From positions 434,001 through 498,000 of the forward strand of contig JABELC010000004.1 of assembly GCA_028455995.1 (NCBI GenBank): 64,000 nt of DNA, written 5' to 3'. The translations under genes and the position numbers were made by a program. The stretch comes from Scleromitrula shiraiana (taxonomy: Eukaryota > Ascomycota > Leotiomycetes > Helotiales > Sclerotiniaceae). The notes under the pieces were generated by a model. The model was not told where the DNA came from. It did no database searches and saw only the letters and a program-made list of their open reading frames with translations. Shown here piece after piece: positions 35,116-48,333 of this stretch (the first letter of the stretch is position 1; every line of letters starts with the position of its first letter).

Positions 35116-35860
35116 ATGGGTGCGTCGGCTTCAAAAACTGCTTCGAAAGCTGCTTCTCTGTCTGCTACAAATACAGCTCGCAAATATCCTACTCGAAGTC
35201 CTCCGGTCTCATCTCCACGTACAAATGTTCAACCAAATCGACCGACTCCCTCTGCAAAAGTAGGACCAACTGTACATCCGGAAACAAGTAGCTCTACAAC
35301 GAGAGACCGATGTTCGTGATTCCCCTCAGCTACGATTGTTTTGCGCAAATATCTACATTCTCTAAATGAAATTCCATTTGCATTTTTGTTCGATTAGATG
35401 AGATTATACTAACATGAAGATTTCAATAGCTATAAATCTCGACTCCTCCGACCCAGATCTTGCTCTCGATGCCCGACTACGTTCTCTAGGTCCCGTTCAA
35501 CCTTCTCCCACCCTCTCAAACTCCTCGACCTTCAATCGCGCCTCAGCGCAAGACCCTTCCACATCCAACGCCACCTTTGTCCCTTCAGCATCTACACCCT
35601 CACAGTCAATATTCCCTACAGCAAATAATCCCGCGGTTTCACTTCTGACGGCTAGATATAAAATAGCGGAAGAAGCGGAGAAGGAGTTTACGGAAATTGG
35701 TAGGAAGGGTTTCAAAGGAAGAAGGTATTTGGATGTTGGTACTATTCGGACGGTATTGGCTTCTAGATCAGAAGGGGTGCCAGATGCGGAGATTGAAAAG
35801 AGGTTAGGATTGAGGAGTGGCGTAGTGAGGAGCTTAGGAGGGAGTACGTCAAGCGTGTGA
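35116..35860 (+). CDS. Uncharacterised protein with N-myristoylation-type start
   Basis: Model join(35116..35311,35430..35860), 208 aa, phases closing. The intron has an unusual donor (GTTCGT) but a textbook ACTAAC branch point 17 nt before its TAG acceptor. The start MGASAS fits the N-myristoylation consensus (Gly2, Ser6). Residues up to about 130 are Ser/Pro/Thr-rich with a conserved-looking LRSLGPVQPSPTLSNSSTFN. The C-terminal about 70 residues are helical (AEEAEKEFTEIGRKGFKGRR, then IEKRLGLRSGVVRSLG), with an HTH-like feel. From memory this matches a fungal family of unknown function. Membrane attachment by myristate is inferred. Confidence 0.75.
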
Positions 35861-36459
35861 TTTCTGTAATATTGGGTTTGGAATGGGACGGAAAATACAT
35901 GTGTTTATATATTATCGGCGCATTGAGGGGCAAAAGCATCAAGGTACATTTAGAAGAACATCCATGGTTCCGGTGCGCAGATGGTTACACTATTGGCGAT
36001 TTTACAACACGAGGTTCCATAGCATTGTCACCTTGGGTGAAAGCAGCAGGACGGCAACACATCTGCCATTTCTGAAGTATTGAAGCAAGAGACTGAAGAG
36101 GGTAAATCTTGAATCGCCACTTTTTTCTGCGAAGAGAGCTCTACTCAATTTACATCGAGTATCTACTATATACTCTAGTCTAGGTAGGACCTCGAGAATA
36201 TTGATATAAATTCAAGTAAACAAAGATATCAAGCTTCAAAATATACACCTTTACTTATTATATTCATGTTTAACTCATGAAGAAAATCATCAATCCCGTT
36301 GAAGATCATTGGAGCTCTAGCTCCCAACCCCAGAAATGCACCAATAAGCACATTTTGATTGGCGAATCCATCCATGTCGAAAATATTCGGCAAATTCCAT
36401 CGAAATTACCACTAAACTGAGCATTGAGGGCTCTTGAAGCTCACCAAATTACACCCGCA
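35861..36459. other. Intergenic, upstream of COX10
   Basis: No gene recognised; short overlapping frames at 35883-36083 look like chance. Confidence 0.65.
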
Positions 36460-37983
36460 ATGATTATTCGGTCGCCAATAACTGGCAGTATATTAAGGAA
36501 CAATGGTCTGGGAAATACATGTTTCTCATGTTTCATACGTCGGGAATTGGGACCACTTCGAATGGTAGGAAGGAATTTCTCGAGTACAAATGCTAGGAAA
36601 GGGACTGCAATACCAATATTAAAGACAGGGTATTTTTTTGCCAATAGGGATATATACGGAGATGTTAAGAATGGTGGTATGAGTACAATTGCAGATGGGC
36701 TGAATGGGAAGCCTGCGGGTGGGGAGAAGAAAGTTACGGTGGAGGATGCGAGGCCGACGACCATACGAATTGAAGACCTACCACCCCATCGACGGAGACG
36801 ACATAAACAATCCCTCGAACAAGAGGACAATAAAGAGTATCTTCCCGAAAACTCATCCACAACTCTTGCGGATCGTGCTACCGAGTTACCCAAAACTTCC
36901 TTAAGTCGTCTATTATCGATTCTTCTCTCACTCACCAAACCCCGCCTTTCCATGCTTGTTGTTCTCACAGCCTGCTCCGCATATACTCTATATCCAGTAC
37001 CATCACTCTTATCTCCTACACTACTCGCGACGCCTAGTCTGAGTACTCTCACACTTCTTTTCCTTACTACCGGTACCGCCCTGTGCGCTGCTTCCGCAAA
37101 TACCCTCAATATGCTCTACGAACCGAAATATGATGCCCAAATGTCTCGAACACGCAATCGACCACTTGTACGCAAGTTAATTTCACCAGCTGGGGCTCTA
37201 CTATTCGCAGTCGCTAGCGGTTTTGTTGGAGTTGGAAGTTTATACTATGGAGTGAATCCCACGACTGCGTTTTTGGGCGCCGCAAATATCATGTTGTATG
37301 CAGGGGTATATACACCATTGAAGAGAATCACAGTATTCAATACATGGGTTGGAGCAGTTGTCGGTGGAATTCCACCATTAATGGGATGGACAGCTGCCGC
37401 TGGACAGACTTCTTCTCATATATCATCCTCTCCAACACCAGAGTGGCGTGATTTACTCCTTGGACCTGAAAATGCAGGAGGGTGGTTATTAGCCGGCCTA
37501 TTGGTTGCATGGCAACTTGCCCACTTCATGTCACTATCCTGGTCTATTCGGAACGAGTACAAGAACGCGGGGTATAGAATGTTAGCATGGGTTAATCCAG
37601 CTATGAATGGACGGGTTGCACTTCGTTACAGTATACTATGTATACCGTTATGTATAGGATTATGCTATGCAAATGTCACAGAATGGTCATTCGCGGCAGC
37701 AAGTATGCCTGTTAATATATGGTTGGTGAGAGAAGCATATAGATTCTGGAAGTATGAGGGTGCGAAGGGAAGTGCAAGAGGTTTGTTCTGGGCTAGCGTA
37801 TGGCATTTACCTGTTGTTCTTGTATTGGCAATGGTAGAGAAGAAGGGATTGTGGAGTAGAATTCTAGCGGTGATATTTGGGCAAAGCTTAGAGGATGATG
37901 ATGAATGGGAATATGAAGATGAGGAAGAGGAGAAGCAAAAGGAACGTCTTCCAATGGCTCTTGAGGCTAACAAGGGCAGGTAA
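36460..37983 (+). CDS. COX10: Protoheme IX farnesyltransferase, mitochondrial (heme A synthesis)
   Basis: UbiA-type prenyltransferase of the inner mitochondrial membrane that makes heme O from protoheme and farnesyl diphosphate, needed for cytochrome c oxidase. Intronless, 507 aa; the ATG at 36460 is chosen because the frame upstream has no ATG. A presequence is followed by a charged linker with an Arg-rich run (HRRRRHK). The core has about eight hydrophobic segments. The first conserved motif is YDAQMSRTRNRPL and the second YTPLKRITVFNTWVGA then VGGIPPLMGW. The tail is very acidic (EDDDEWEYEDEEEE). The length fits fungal Cox10. Confidence 0.95.
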   Translation: MIIRSPITGSILRNNGLGNTCFSCFIRRELGPLRMVGRNFSSTNARKGTAIPILKTGYFFANRDIYGDVKNGGMSTIADGLNGKPAGGEKKVTVEDARPTTIRIEDLPPHRRRRHKQSLEQEDNKEYLPENSSTTLADRATELPKTSLSRLLSILLSLTKPRLSMLVVLTACSAYTLYPVPSLLSPTLLATPSLSTLTLLFLTTGTALCAASANTLNMLYEPKYDAQMSRTRNRPLVRKLISPAGALLFAVASGFVGVGSLYYGVNPTTAFLGAANIMLYAGVYTPLKRITVFNTWVGAVVGGIPPLMGWTAAAGQTSSHISSSPTPEWRDLLLGPENAGGWLLAGLLVAWQLAHFMSLSWSIRNEYKNAGYRMLAWVNPAMNGRVALRYSILCIPLCIGLCYANVTEWSFAAASMPVNIWLVREAYRFWKYEGAKGSARGLFWASVWHLPVVLVLAMVEKKGLWSRILAVIFGQSLEDDDEWEYEDEEEEKQKERLPMALEANKGR

Positions 37984-40158
37984 ATATCAGAAGATATTCA
38001 TACACCCTAGATTATATTTCGCCTTTTTTGATATTGTACAATACTGCGTGTAAATATGGACCCATAATAGAGTGTTCGAAGTCGGGTGTACTGTACATTA
38101 TTATCATCCTTCTTCTGCATATTTTTCATGATATTATTTTCTCATCTCTATTGCATCTTTGCCCCGATTTCTGAATAATCGCAGCCTAGGGGGCATTTCA
38201 TTTCTAGGTCATTAGACAGAATTGAAGATAATAGCATATCCCAACGGAACTCAAGTAGACGTGGTCCGCAATTGGAATCCTGCCTGGACAACCCGAAGAT
38301 AAACCTTCCACCCGCCTATACTGTTCCGCCAATGTCTTATGTGACGTTTCAATACCCCCATAAGTGTATCCGTCCAGATTTGAATGAAGAAGGGGAAGGC
38401 TGGCGGGAGCTCTAGTGCGGACTAGAGTCATCAATTATGTTGGATCTCGCAGTGGATAACGGATTCGATAGTCTGGTAGTTGAGATTCAGGGGGAAGCGG
38501 GTCGAATAAGGTGCGAATCCGTGAGATGTGTTGAAAGGGCGCTTAGGGGGGAGAGTAGGGATATGGATTAGAGTTAAAGTTAGATCTGTGCGTATAGACA
38601 GGGACATACGGTATTGACGACGAGATGCGAGATGACGTGATGTCGTATCTTTGACTCGCAGGGTTGATATCGCGGTAACTTTGTGGCTGGATTTTTAGGC
38701 ACGTACATACATACGATAAGAGATCTTGTCATATAGAGACGAAATCTAGTTTACGAGATGGTGCCCAAATGGGGAAAGTGGGGTGGTCGTTGGAATATAG
38801 ACCGGTTGGTTGGTATTACAGTAGGTTGGTTTGGTTGCGCACAGTACAATTCTCCCCTGGTTACTCCCTTCTTCTGTTCTTCTAGAAGCTACATGAATTA
38901 ACTCATTCTATAACTGGTCGTGGAGTAGTCTTGACATTGAGGGAAGAGAAAGTGAGATCTTCAGTGGCCTATGGAACTGAAAATCATGTGATTATATCCA
39001 TTAGAGTACGATCTACGAAATTTACTTTTGATGTAGATCGTCTGTGAAATAAGTAGATAGTCTGAAAGTCAGTTTAGGCCAGAGCTCCATCGGATTCACA
39101 AATGCCATTTCTCGAACATCTATCTCCTTCTGTAGTAGTGTTGCATATCCAATGTTTACATAATATTTTACATAATCCCAACATAAGTGCACTGTTGCAT
39201 ATTCTCCGCGTCTACAGTATGTATGTACCTGCATATGTGAATGTGAGACACGGCGTAATTGTGGGGGAATTTGGTGGATCAGGACAAATTGAATCGGGGT
39301 TACTGAATCTGGGCGGGAGACCTTTCGAAAGTTAGTACTGCAGATGCTAGACGGAATCTTAGGCAAATTGTAGTATCGATTGCGAGAAATTGCCACAAGT
39401 GAGATATACGAGATTGTGAAACAGATTACTGCGTTTGTATTACCCTTTGGAGATCTTACTATAGAATCTAGAATGTTGGATAATAACCTCTGCAACATTT
39501 GGGTTTTAACGCCGGGCTCTAAGTCTGGCACATTCGATAGTTTAGTTTATGATGCTAATAAATAAGTAAAATTGAATACCTATTTATGTGGCTATTGAGT
39601 TTCACAATACCAACTTCTAATGATAGGGAGTAGAATTTGAGATTGGAGAGAGCGACTATGAGTTGCCTATCGTTATCACTCCCTCACATGCAAGCATTAA
39701 CATGAAAATTGTGACTATGAAATGAACGAAACATGATTATTTGATGATTTATTTATTAGATAGCTAGTTGTAATAGCTCTAGATGGGTTAATATCCTGCA
39801 TCTGAAAACACAGGTTCCAAATAAAAAACCCCCTTTTCACCCAAATCTTCTATAACTCCATTTTTCTCCGCCGTGTATAGAGACATAAATCATGCTCATC
39901 TCGTAAATAGTAACAAATGAAACCGTAATGTAAAGATTGTCCGCCAGTGGGGAAGATAGCAACTAGCTATATATTCAAACGCCACCACGAGATCACAACT
40001 GAACGCCAAATCCATGCACAAATTCAACACCCTATACGCCTGCCTGTGGTATCATTCCCCAAAGATAACATGTGAAATTTGACCCCGTAGTACTACGCAA
40101 GATAATAAATGATGGAAGGAGTATGCAAAGAAAAATCCAGGCTGATGACACGAATCAA
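37984..40158. other. Convergent intergenic region, 2.2 kb
   Basis: Between COX10 (+) and the Myb/SANT gene (-). A 169-codon minus frame at 39022-39531 begins with GTG and has no domain features. Nothing else recognised. Confidence 0.6.
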
Positions 40159-41149
40159 TTAAAGCGTTCGATTAATGATAGAATCGATACCCATATCCAT
40201 TGAAGGTAAGCGAGAGTGGAAGGAACCTCGAGGGTCTTGATGATACCCTTCTCTGTCGGTCTGCGGGAAGCCATCATGTCGATCTGGTTGTGGGTATCCA
40301 TCAGGTCGATCCCCTGGTTGAACGTTTGGTGCATATGAATAGTGTTGCTGGCTATGATGTAAAGGATCACTGGTTGAAGCTTCACTGCCATTTTCGTGTT
40401 CATAATCGAGATCGATGCTAATACCACTGTCTTCTCCTCTAAGTTCATAGTCTTGGGCTTCTGCATATGCTGCGTTTACAGGCTGTCCTCTAGACTCGTG
40501 CAAACGTTCGCGGCGGGCATAGGCTCGTGCAGAGGTTTGCAAGTTTTTGATACCACTTGACATGCACTTGTTTGTGTTAGCATAAATACATCCAAATTCT
40601 GTAGTGATTGCATACCTTTTGCTCCACAACATTCCATTTCTCCCCAGTAGCAGCAGCAAGACCAGACCAGATTTCTTTGCGCATATCCATATAATTCTTT
40701 GCGAGAGCCTCTGACTTGAGACTATCCCAGTCATCACTGGATTTGCGTTCCATTAGACGTTCATGACGTTTTCGACAAGCATTGGGTGTTTTATTGGGAA
40801 AGTATGTTGCTTGAATAGGGCCCCAATTCATTCCCTGCTTGCGTGCAGCCATCAATGTTCGATCATCAACAGGATTCCATGCTCCAGAAGATGGTCGAAT
40901 GGGTTGTGCAGATGGCCCATTGTTGTATGATTGAGTCGGTAGAGGCAAAGGGGGTTGTTGCACTGGCCCTCCTGTAGCATAGCTGGACATAGGAGCGTAG
41001 TTATGTAACATGGAGTTATGAATAGGTTCGTAGTATGGTGCTGGCATGGTCGGTCTTGAAGAGATTGGTGGGTATACCAGGTTGCTGGAAGCCAGAGGTG
41101 GTGATCGATAGTAATCCATTCCTCTGGATGAACGCTGGTCCTTTGGCAT
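40159..41149 (-). CDS. Myb/SANT-like DNA-binding domain protein
   Basis: Model complement(join(40159..40566,40616..41149)), 313 aa, phase 0 at a 49-nt intron. Residues about 85-135 form a Myb/SANT-type module: GAWNPVDDRTLMAARKQGMN, WGPIQATYFPNKT, CRKRHERLMERK, with the three Trp-like positions and a basic third helix. A second helical segment follows (EIWSGLAAATGEKWNVVEQK, continuing CMSSGIKNLQ across the splice). The N-terminus is Pro/Ser/Tyr-rich. The C-terminus is Asp/Gly/His/Gln-rich with repeated PDR/TDR units. Likely a nuclear regulator; targets unknown. Confidence 0.85.
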
Positions 41150-42318
41150 TCTACGACTTAGTTGAAAGAGGGTTAAAATTTGACAAAGTCTGAAACAAAT
41201 GACAGATGCGGTGAAGTATTGATTCGAAGACCCCGCCGGCAGGAAATTCTGAAAACACTTGACTCGGAAACGAATGAAGTTGGATAATAATAATTGGAAT
41301 CTAAAGTAAGATAACGATAGGAAATTCGTTAATGCCGGAAGATGTTGATGTTGAATGAGGTTGAAAGGTCTGAGCCAGAGTACCGGCGACCGACCTTTAT
41401 AATACAAAATTGACCAGCTCGGCAATCTGTTGGAAAGTATGACACTGGGGGCCGTTTGGGTGGTGGCTATAGCCTCATTGACGCTGAACGTCCAAGAATG
41501 AGACCTCGATAGAAAGATGAAACATGATGGATCTCCTTTTGGACTGGTCTTTCAAAACCCGACCCCGACTTATGATGGCCTTACAAACTTTTCAAAATGC
41601 ACGAAATACATGAATTTCATTACAAGGATTTGCTCCAGTAACCGCGGGGGACCTTTGGGTCTCCAAAGGTCGAGGGACTACGAGAAGGAGAAGATTATAT
41701 TGGCTGTAAAGTAATTGAGGTCCTCTCTAAGGACAACGGGCGGTAGTCTCATCTTTAATTCTGGAGACAATCTAGTCGGCGCGTAGTTCAATCATGGGCG
41801 CCAACAAAAAGTAAGCTGCGGATGAGGCGTTCGCGTACTTAAAATAGTAACAAAGCTAATGGGAGATCATGAGCAAGGGGTGTGAAAATAGTGTTTACAA
41901 GGGTTTGTGGGTTTGTGTGTGAGATATCTAAAATGATAAACACATTTTCAAAAAATAAATCAGATGAAACATAATACTTCTCCTAGGTACGCTATTTGTT
42001 TTGATATTAATGGAATGACTTGATAATGGTAGGCAGAGAGGTAGTGGTTGAGCAGTTGAATGGAAAAAGGGGTACCGGTAGTGAAGAAAAAGAAAAGTTC
42101 AAGAAGATGCGCGCGTTTAATTTAATTTACATGCTCAGCTACGCTCAGGTAAAGCCTTAATGCTTATATAATCACGCTTCAACTCGTACGGGTTTGCATT
42201 GTGTGGGAATTCAAGAATCTAACTACACCTACGACAAATCCCATCCCATCCCATCCATAGATGTAAGATTCATGGAATTCATATTACACTGATCTGTACA
42301 GTACAAATATGGGAAATC

Positions 42319-42453
42319 TCACTTCGAATTAGCCACAGGTTCCGGACTAATGAAAATTTGATCATCGCCGTATTTCTTCAAGAGAGATATGACATGTTCC
42401 TCTACACAATGCTTCTTCAAATATTCTATTAACAGAGAATCCTTAAAAGGCAT
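42319..42453 (-). CDS. Candidate terminal exon or small ORF (unrecognised)
   Basis: Forty-four codons reading MPFKDSLLIEYLKKHCVEEH then VISLLKKYGDDQIFISPEP, an amphipathic helical pattern unlike random AT-rich translation. TTTCTAG sits directly before the ATG, so it could be an exon acceptor. Upstream on the same strand are other protein-like bits: MLEFFKNVLVKKVKILSGHG near 42630-42570, and SLGYSVGLCEIEQGLLKAKP with CDCTDDWGTLHAM near 42850-42740. I could not join them into one model. They may be remains of a gene or chance. Confidence 0.25.
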   Translation of the reverse strand: MPFKDSLLIEYLKKHCVEEHVISLLKKYGDDQIFISPEPVANSK

Positions 42454-45400
42454 CTAGAAATGAATTCGAAATATTGTAGGTACTGATGAGCCTCGAACAG
42501 CAGGCAGTGTTTATCTTTGAGGCATTATTTACAAACAACAAGACAATTCTCCTCAAATATTGAACATAGCCATGGCCATGACCAGAGAGAATTTTAACTT
42601 TTTTGACCAGAACGTTTTTGAAGAATTCCAGCATTCCATCGTGACGTCGTGGCAGGCAATGATCACGTCCGGTCCCATTCAATGAAGAAATCTTTTTATC
42701 TTGGAGATTAGGAGAAGCGAAGAAATCGAGATTTCACATGGCATGTAAAGTACCCCAATCGTCTGTGCAATCGCAGCCAGGGATTTTTCTAGGCTTGGCT
42801 TTCAGAAGCCCTTGCTCGATCTCACACAGACCGACGGAATATCCTAGCGAGGAGCTTCCCATGAAGTTGGATGATACCCCAGCAATTATACAATCGACTG
42901 GTGTGTGCGATACTTATACGGTCCTGCATTCCCGCTGGTTAAACTGTCAGGCAAGGGAATTATCCTGAAAGTTTCAACAACCAAAAATCTTCAAACATCT
43001 TGTCTATTAATGTTGCAAGCGGCAAAAGAAGCAGAATCCGGATATATATGTTTTCATGTATGAGGAAGTGTCAACAACATTCGTTTCATATCAAGGTGCT
43101 CAATTGCGAATGAAAAGCCAACATTCGAACGTACTCAGTTTCGTGGTTTGTTTATATCTTATCCCCAAGAAATGACATCGATCAACCAATCACGGACTCT
43201 CATACGGGCATTACCCCCATCGCCGATACGTTTCGTTTGGCGACATGTTGGGGGCGTACAGTACATGTTACTTACCTACGCATACAGTGCGATATGCTTA
43301 CTTGGTTAAAGATTATATGAATGTTGTCTTGAAAGTGGCAAACTACACTAGAACTCCACAAAACCGTCCACACGTGCTATTTTGGCCGTTCAATGTTTCT
43401 TTCCAGCCAACACAGATATTGATGAGAGCCATTCGGACCGCCTTACCTTCATTCTTGTTTACCCTCGAACATAGTTGTCAAATTTGGTGCATAATACATG
43501 ATCCCATTATTTTAATTAATCCTCAAAGAGCCGTCTGATTGTTATTTTAACTATCAGAAACGAATAACTGGTATTTGCGCAGTCAGATGTTGGGGTACTT
43601 AATTATTGCGCCTCAAACGAATCAGGTTGCTTTGGCGAGATAATGGGGTATGTTCCGATATTTATCAATAGGACATGCTGTCAAGGCATTCGCAGTGACC
43701 GATATAGAAATATAAGGTGTGTGCTGTTTCGAATACCATATCCTCAATTAACTGAATTTCCATGTGGTAACTGGAGTTAAACTCATGAAATTCTTTTCCA
43801 CAATGCTTCTAAACTCGGAAGCTCGTTATGTTGCAATTCAGCACCTTATTCATCCAAACATCCTGCAAAGTGAAAGTGCATGACATGCAGGAACCAAACA
43901 ATGCCCACAGTATTCTAATTATTCTTCCCGAGTGGTTTTCTGCATCATGCATGCACCTCTAGATCCTTATGAAGGCTAACTAGCTTGATCATTAGTGGGC
44001 CAATTTACGATCATCTGGCGATTTCTGTGGGATCAAACTCAAACTCTTGATATTATATGCTGAATTTGCATTTTTAATCCTTCTTGTCCTTTCAATATTA
44101 AGTACAATCAATGGGAGAGCTCCAAGTATGCATGCAACTTCGCTCCAATTTTTAAATACAGACACTCCTGTTGTCAAATTCAAGTCTTTTACCATCGAAG
44201 TGCCAGAACTGGGCCAGTATGGTGCATGATCCCACATGATCCTATATGACGGCGTTATCCCCTATTGTTGAATCTTTTCATCCCCCGAAACTTTTCCGAT
44301 CAGTATAGGTGAATTGGCTCTATTAAGTATCCTCGTAACCTAGGACTATGAGTTCACATTACATGATTAAAGAGCGACTATTTAGGCGCATCTTGAAGCT
44401 GGGAACGAATCAAATGGTGTTTATACCTATATCTGAAATGGCACCCATGATTTTCGACAACCTCAACCTTGATCAAAATCTAAAGTCTCACGGTTGGTGT
44501 AAGTCTATGAGCGGCACTTTGAATGTTTGTCACACATTCTCTTGTGTCTCTCATCATACATTTGAAGGATGACGACTTTGCCTCGAAGTTATATGATCCG
44601 AACAGCAGAGACCTCTTTCCAACAAGTCACCTCTGCTGAATCCAAAATAACATGCGGAACCGATCGGGAATACATATTGTTGACGCCCACCTTTTGCTCT
44701 ATTAGCTATAAGAATAAGGCTGAGATTCCTCCTGCCGCTCAAAAAGCACGCTGAAAGTGGATGCCAAGTTACATAGCAAAGGGATCTCTATGGACATAGA
44801 ACTAGTCGCAGTATGATCAAGCCAGTTGCTGAATATCTTTTGAGTTTTGAGCAATGTCTTGAGCTACTGAGAAATGGCGAGAACTCTAATTGACTGTTTG
44901 CACAATAAAGAGAAAACCTCACAGAAAAATGTCGGAAGAAGGTTTGGAAGCACTAAGTTATCAATCCAACCTTGCTGACCTTAATGTTATTCAATAGCTC
45001 TTTTTTGGTCCGGCGAGGCCAACCATACCCCAAACAAACCGTTTTTCTCATTACTACTACTTGCTTACGAACTCTATCAATCAGAGAGATAAGATGATGA
45101 TATTTTCAGAGTCTTGGCGTACTTGGCTTATTAAACTATACCCAACACCCATATCAATCTTGTTATCAGCATCCCACTCATGATAATGGGGTGCATACGC
45201 ATTCTCGGCCCATATGATGCTGTCTGATTCGGTTGGTACCGGAGAATCACTTTCTTGGTACGCCGGTTGAATGATATCGGAAGCCTGAGCTCTAATAACA
45301 TACTGTATAATATCGAATCAGTGAACTGCCAAACTCTAAATCTAGGCTGTCCAATACTCCCAGTGGAGTGCACTTCCGGGCAATAATATCTGAAAGATCA

Positions 45401-45922
45401 TTATCGCATGAGTATAATTTCAAGTCTATATATGTGTGTGTCAGTTGAACTTCCCAAGTTAGGAAAGCCCTCAAAATAACCAGAAACATTGAACACATAC
45501 ATTCCTCTCCCGAGACCAATCGATAATTTATATATGTGATATACCACGAGGAAATCAATAAGAAAACCTGGTATTCATTTTCGGTGACATGTCTCCTGCA
45601 TTAATCTACTCAAACTTAAATTCCTCAACGAATCGGAATTATAGGATTGTCAGAATCAAAAAGTCTGGTAATCACGTTGACGTAACAGGGACCAGGACCA
45701 ACATTAACTTGTAAAGGAAGGTGGGTGGAGTGGAGTATCAATGGTTGCCCGGGGAGGAGTCTCACCTTATCTTTTGTGGTGCCGCAAGTGGCTTACGGAG
45801 GTCACCGGAATTTACTGCAAAAATAATGACTTGGATGAAGCAATTGATGATGGTTGAGAGACAGTCAATAACTTTTGATACCGAGTTAAAGTAAGGGTTG
45901 AAGAATCAGAACTACAGTGAAT

Positions 45923-45991
45923 AATAAAATTATAAAATTATAAAATTATAAAATTATAAAATTATAAAATTATAAAATTATAAAATTATAA
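45923..45991. repeat. (ATAAAATT)n octamer array
   Basis: Eight to nine near-perfect copies of an 8-nt AT-only unit. Confidence 0.95.
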
Positions 45992-46271
45992 ATTTATAAA
46001 GAAATATGCAAGTTACCGAATCCAGGAACAAAATTTTTTGAATGGAGTCCAGTGCATGGGTATTGCACGGTAACCCAGACCAGAATCCCGGATATCTGTT
46101 CTAACTTCCCCACTTTACTCAGAGACAGATAATACGCATCTTATTGGTAATATATGTTTGTTGAATATTATCAATTCGATTTTTTTTCATCAATATTTTT
46201 TACCTATGTATGGGTATGTATTGTATGGTACTGTATCACAAAACACCACTATGGAGCTGTTGTACACTCGG

Positions 46272-46297
46272 AGATATATATATATATATATATATAT
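46272..46297. repeat. (TA)n microsatellite
   Basis: About thirteen TA units. Confidence 0.95.
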
Positions 46298-46858
46298 TCA
46301 TTGTGAGCAGGAACAAGGGCCAAGGCTGACATACATATCCATCATATGCAATACTCGTTCGATAAGAAATTTTGAAGAGCTTTATTCTAGTACTTCTAAC
46401 GGTATCGGAGCTTCAATACCTATTGTGGGAACAAGCAAAGAAAGTGAGAGCAGCGGTGATGGATTTGAAATGGCTTGACATTAGCTTACACGGCTTGTTA
46501 TCAACCCAATATCGTATGGGTTATCGAACCTGCAAGGAATATCTAGGTTAGATCAAATTAATGACTAAATATGGGATTTGCAAATACAACAAGATAAGCT
46601 AGTGGAGTCAAGAAAAATATGAAGTGGATGATAATCCATGGATACCAATACTTCACTGCAGGTATGGAAGAATATATTAACCTTCTAAATCCTTCTCATG
46701 CATCAAGACTCAAGTTCTCCTTCCCTTTTCTCTCATCTCTTCACGCACAACATTCATCCTTTCCCCTCCCTTCTCTTCGTAGGCCTCGCTACTCCTGACC
46801 TACCCATCTGAACTTCTTCGTTCCCTATTCGGTCCTCTTGTGTATAACTCTACCGAAA

Positions 46859-48333
46859 ATGCGTACCTCAACCCTCCTCAACTGCCTCGCAGGCATTGGA
46901 TGTGCTGCAGCCGCTGCAAAACCATATCCACATACCAGAGGAAAGGAATCCGAGAAGAAGGATGTCCATATCAATTTTGAAGCCGATGGATTGGATGTGA
47001 CATTGGATATAAAGAATTCAATCTCTGTGATAAAACCTAAGGTTTTCATTATTTCCATGGTATGTTTCACGTTTTTCATCTTAAATTTTCTCATTAGTCT
47101 AGAGTAATTCGGACTTTCTTCTGTATTACTTCGGTTCCGAAATGGGAAAACGTTCAAGCTTAATATATGGGGGCGCTAACAAAAATTTAGTTCTCTCCAG
47201 AAGCAGACATCTGGTATGAGAATTCGTACACCAAAGGCTCCATTGGTAATCTTCTCGCAAAGAACATTACCGTCCCTGGTTTCTCTCCTCTCTTCCCACA
47301 AGCCCATTGTCTTGCCGATGGTTCAGTTTGTCAGCTTACCACTGGTGAATCTGAAATCAATGCTGCCTCAACAATCACTGCATTAACTCTTTCCCCATCT
47401 TTCGATCTCACTTCAACTTACTTCCTCGTTGGTGGAATCGCTGGTATCAATCCCAAATACGGTACGCTCGGTGATGTCGCCTTCTCCAAATATACAATTC
47501 AAGCCGCATTGCAATACGAATTTGATGCCCGTGAAATCCCCGACAACTTCACAACAGGATATTTCCCACAAGGTTCATACGCTCCTGATCAATATCCAAC
47601 ATCAATTTATGGAACCGAAGTTTTCGAAGTAAATGAACCTCTTCGAGATCTGGCTGTAGGATTCGCTAAGAAGGCTTCTCTTAATGACTCTGCTGAAGCG
47701 ATCGTCTATCGCAAAAACTACCTTACTTCATCCGAAGAGAACGTATACTTGGCAGCTACACACGCCCCTACCGTCATCACATGTGATACCCTAACTTCTG
47801 ATGTATACTTTTCTGGAACACTCTTGGGCGAAGCCTTCGAAAACACCACTTCTCTATTCACCAATGGTTCCGGAGTTTACTGCATGACAGCCCAGGAAGA
47901 TAACGCTACACTTTCTGCTCTTGTCCGTGCCGCCATTCACAAGCTTGTTGATTTCTCACGTATCATCATCATGCGCACAGCTTCGGATTTCGATCGTCCA
48001 TACCCAGGTGTATCTGTCGAGTACAACCTTTTGTACTCCCATCAAGGTGGATTTGAACCAGCAATTCAGAACATCTACTTGGCAGGTACTGAGGTTATCA
48101 AGGGTCTTCTAGATGGATGGCATACCACCTTTGCTAATGGCGTCAATGCTACCAACTACATTGGTGATATCTTTGGAAGTCTTGGAGGTGAACCAGATTT
48201 CGGACCAGGAAGTAAGTTTGGTGGTGAGGAGGTCACTTTGGAAGATGATACCATCTATGTCAAGAGAGATGGTGCCAAGAAGGTTAAGAGTAGAAGAGAG
48301 ATGAAGGGAAAGAGAGGTTTGAAGAGAAACTAG
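46859..48333 (+). CDS. Purine nucleoside permease family protein (NUP)
   Basis: Model join(46859..47059,47191..48333), 447 aa, phase 0 at a 131-nt intron. The start MRTSTLLNCLAGIGCAAAAA gives a signal peptide. Family features are FSPEADIWYEN after the splice, FPQAHCLADGSVCQLTTGES, YFLVGGIAGINPKYG, and VIMRT-type IIIMRTASDFDRPYPG, continuing to IGDIFGSLGGEPDFG. These match fungal NUP proteins (Candida NUP is the characterised member), which take up purine nucleosides and have a phosphorylase-like fold. The basic C-terminal tail (KKVKSRREMKGKRGLKRN) is not part of the core. Whether it transports or acts as a secreted nucleoside-handling protein cannot be decided. Confidence 0.9.

Larger units (their letters stand above)
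41150..46858. other. Gene-poor stretch of 5.7 kb
   Basis: No complete gene supported. The left end is the Myb gene leader. Minus-strand coding-like pieces lie at about 42319-42920 (see separate entry). The 8-nt repeat at 45923-45991 and a (TA)n at 46272-46297 are listed. A C/T-rich leader (46690-46858) precedes the permease gene. There is no transposon ORF and no obvious repeat-induced mutation bias by eye. Confidence 0.55.

Noticed and set aside
39022..39531. 169-codon minus frame
   Set aside because: Begins at GTG, lacks any ATG-led conserved segment or domain, and lies in AT-rich spacer.
41150..46858. Suspected degenerate transposon or RIP-affected block
   Set aside because: No transposase or reverse-transcriptase pieces, terminal repeats or extreme AT bias could be found by eye.
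48049..48059. Perfect GGTTCAAATCC B-box on -
   Set aside because: Encodes GGFEP in the permease frame on +. No tRNA fold seen.
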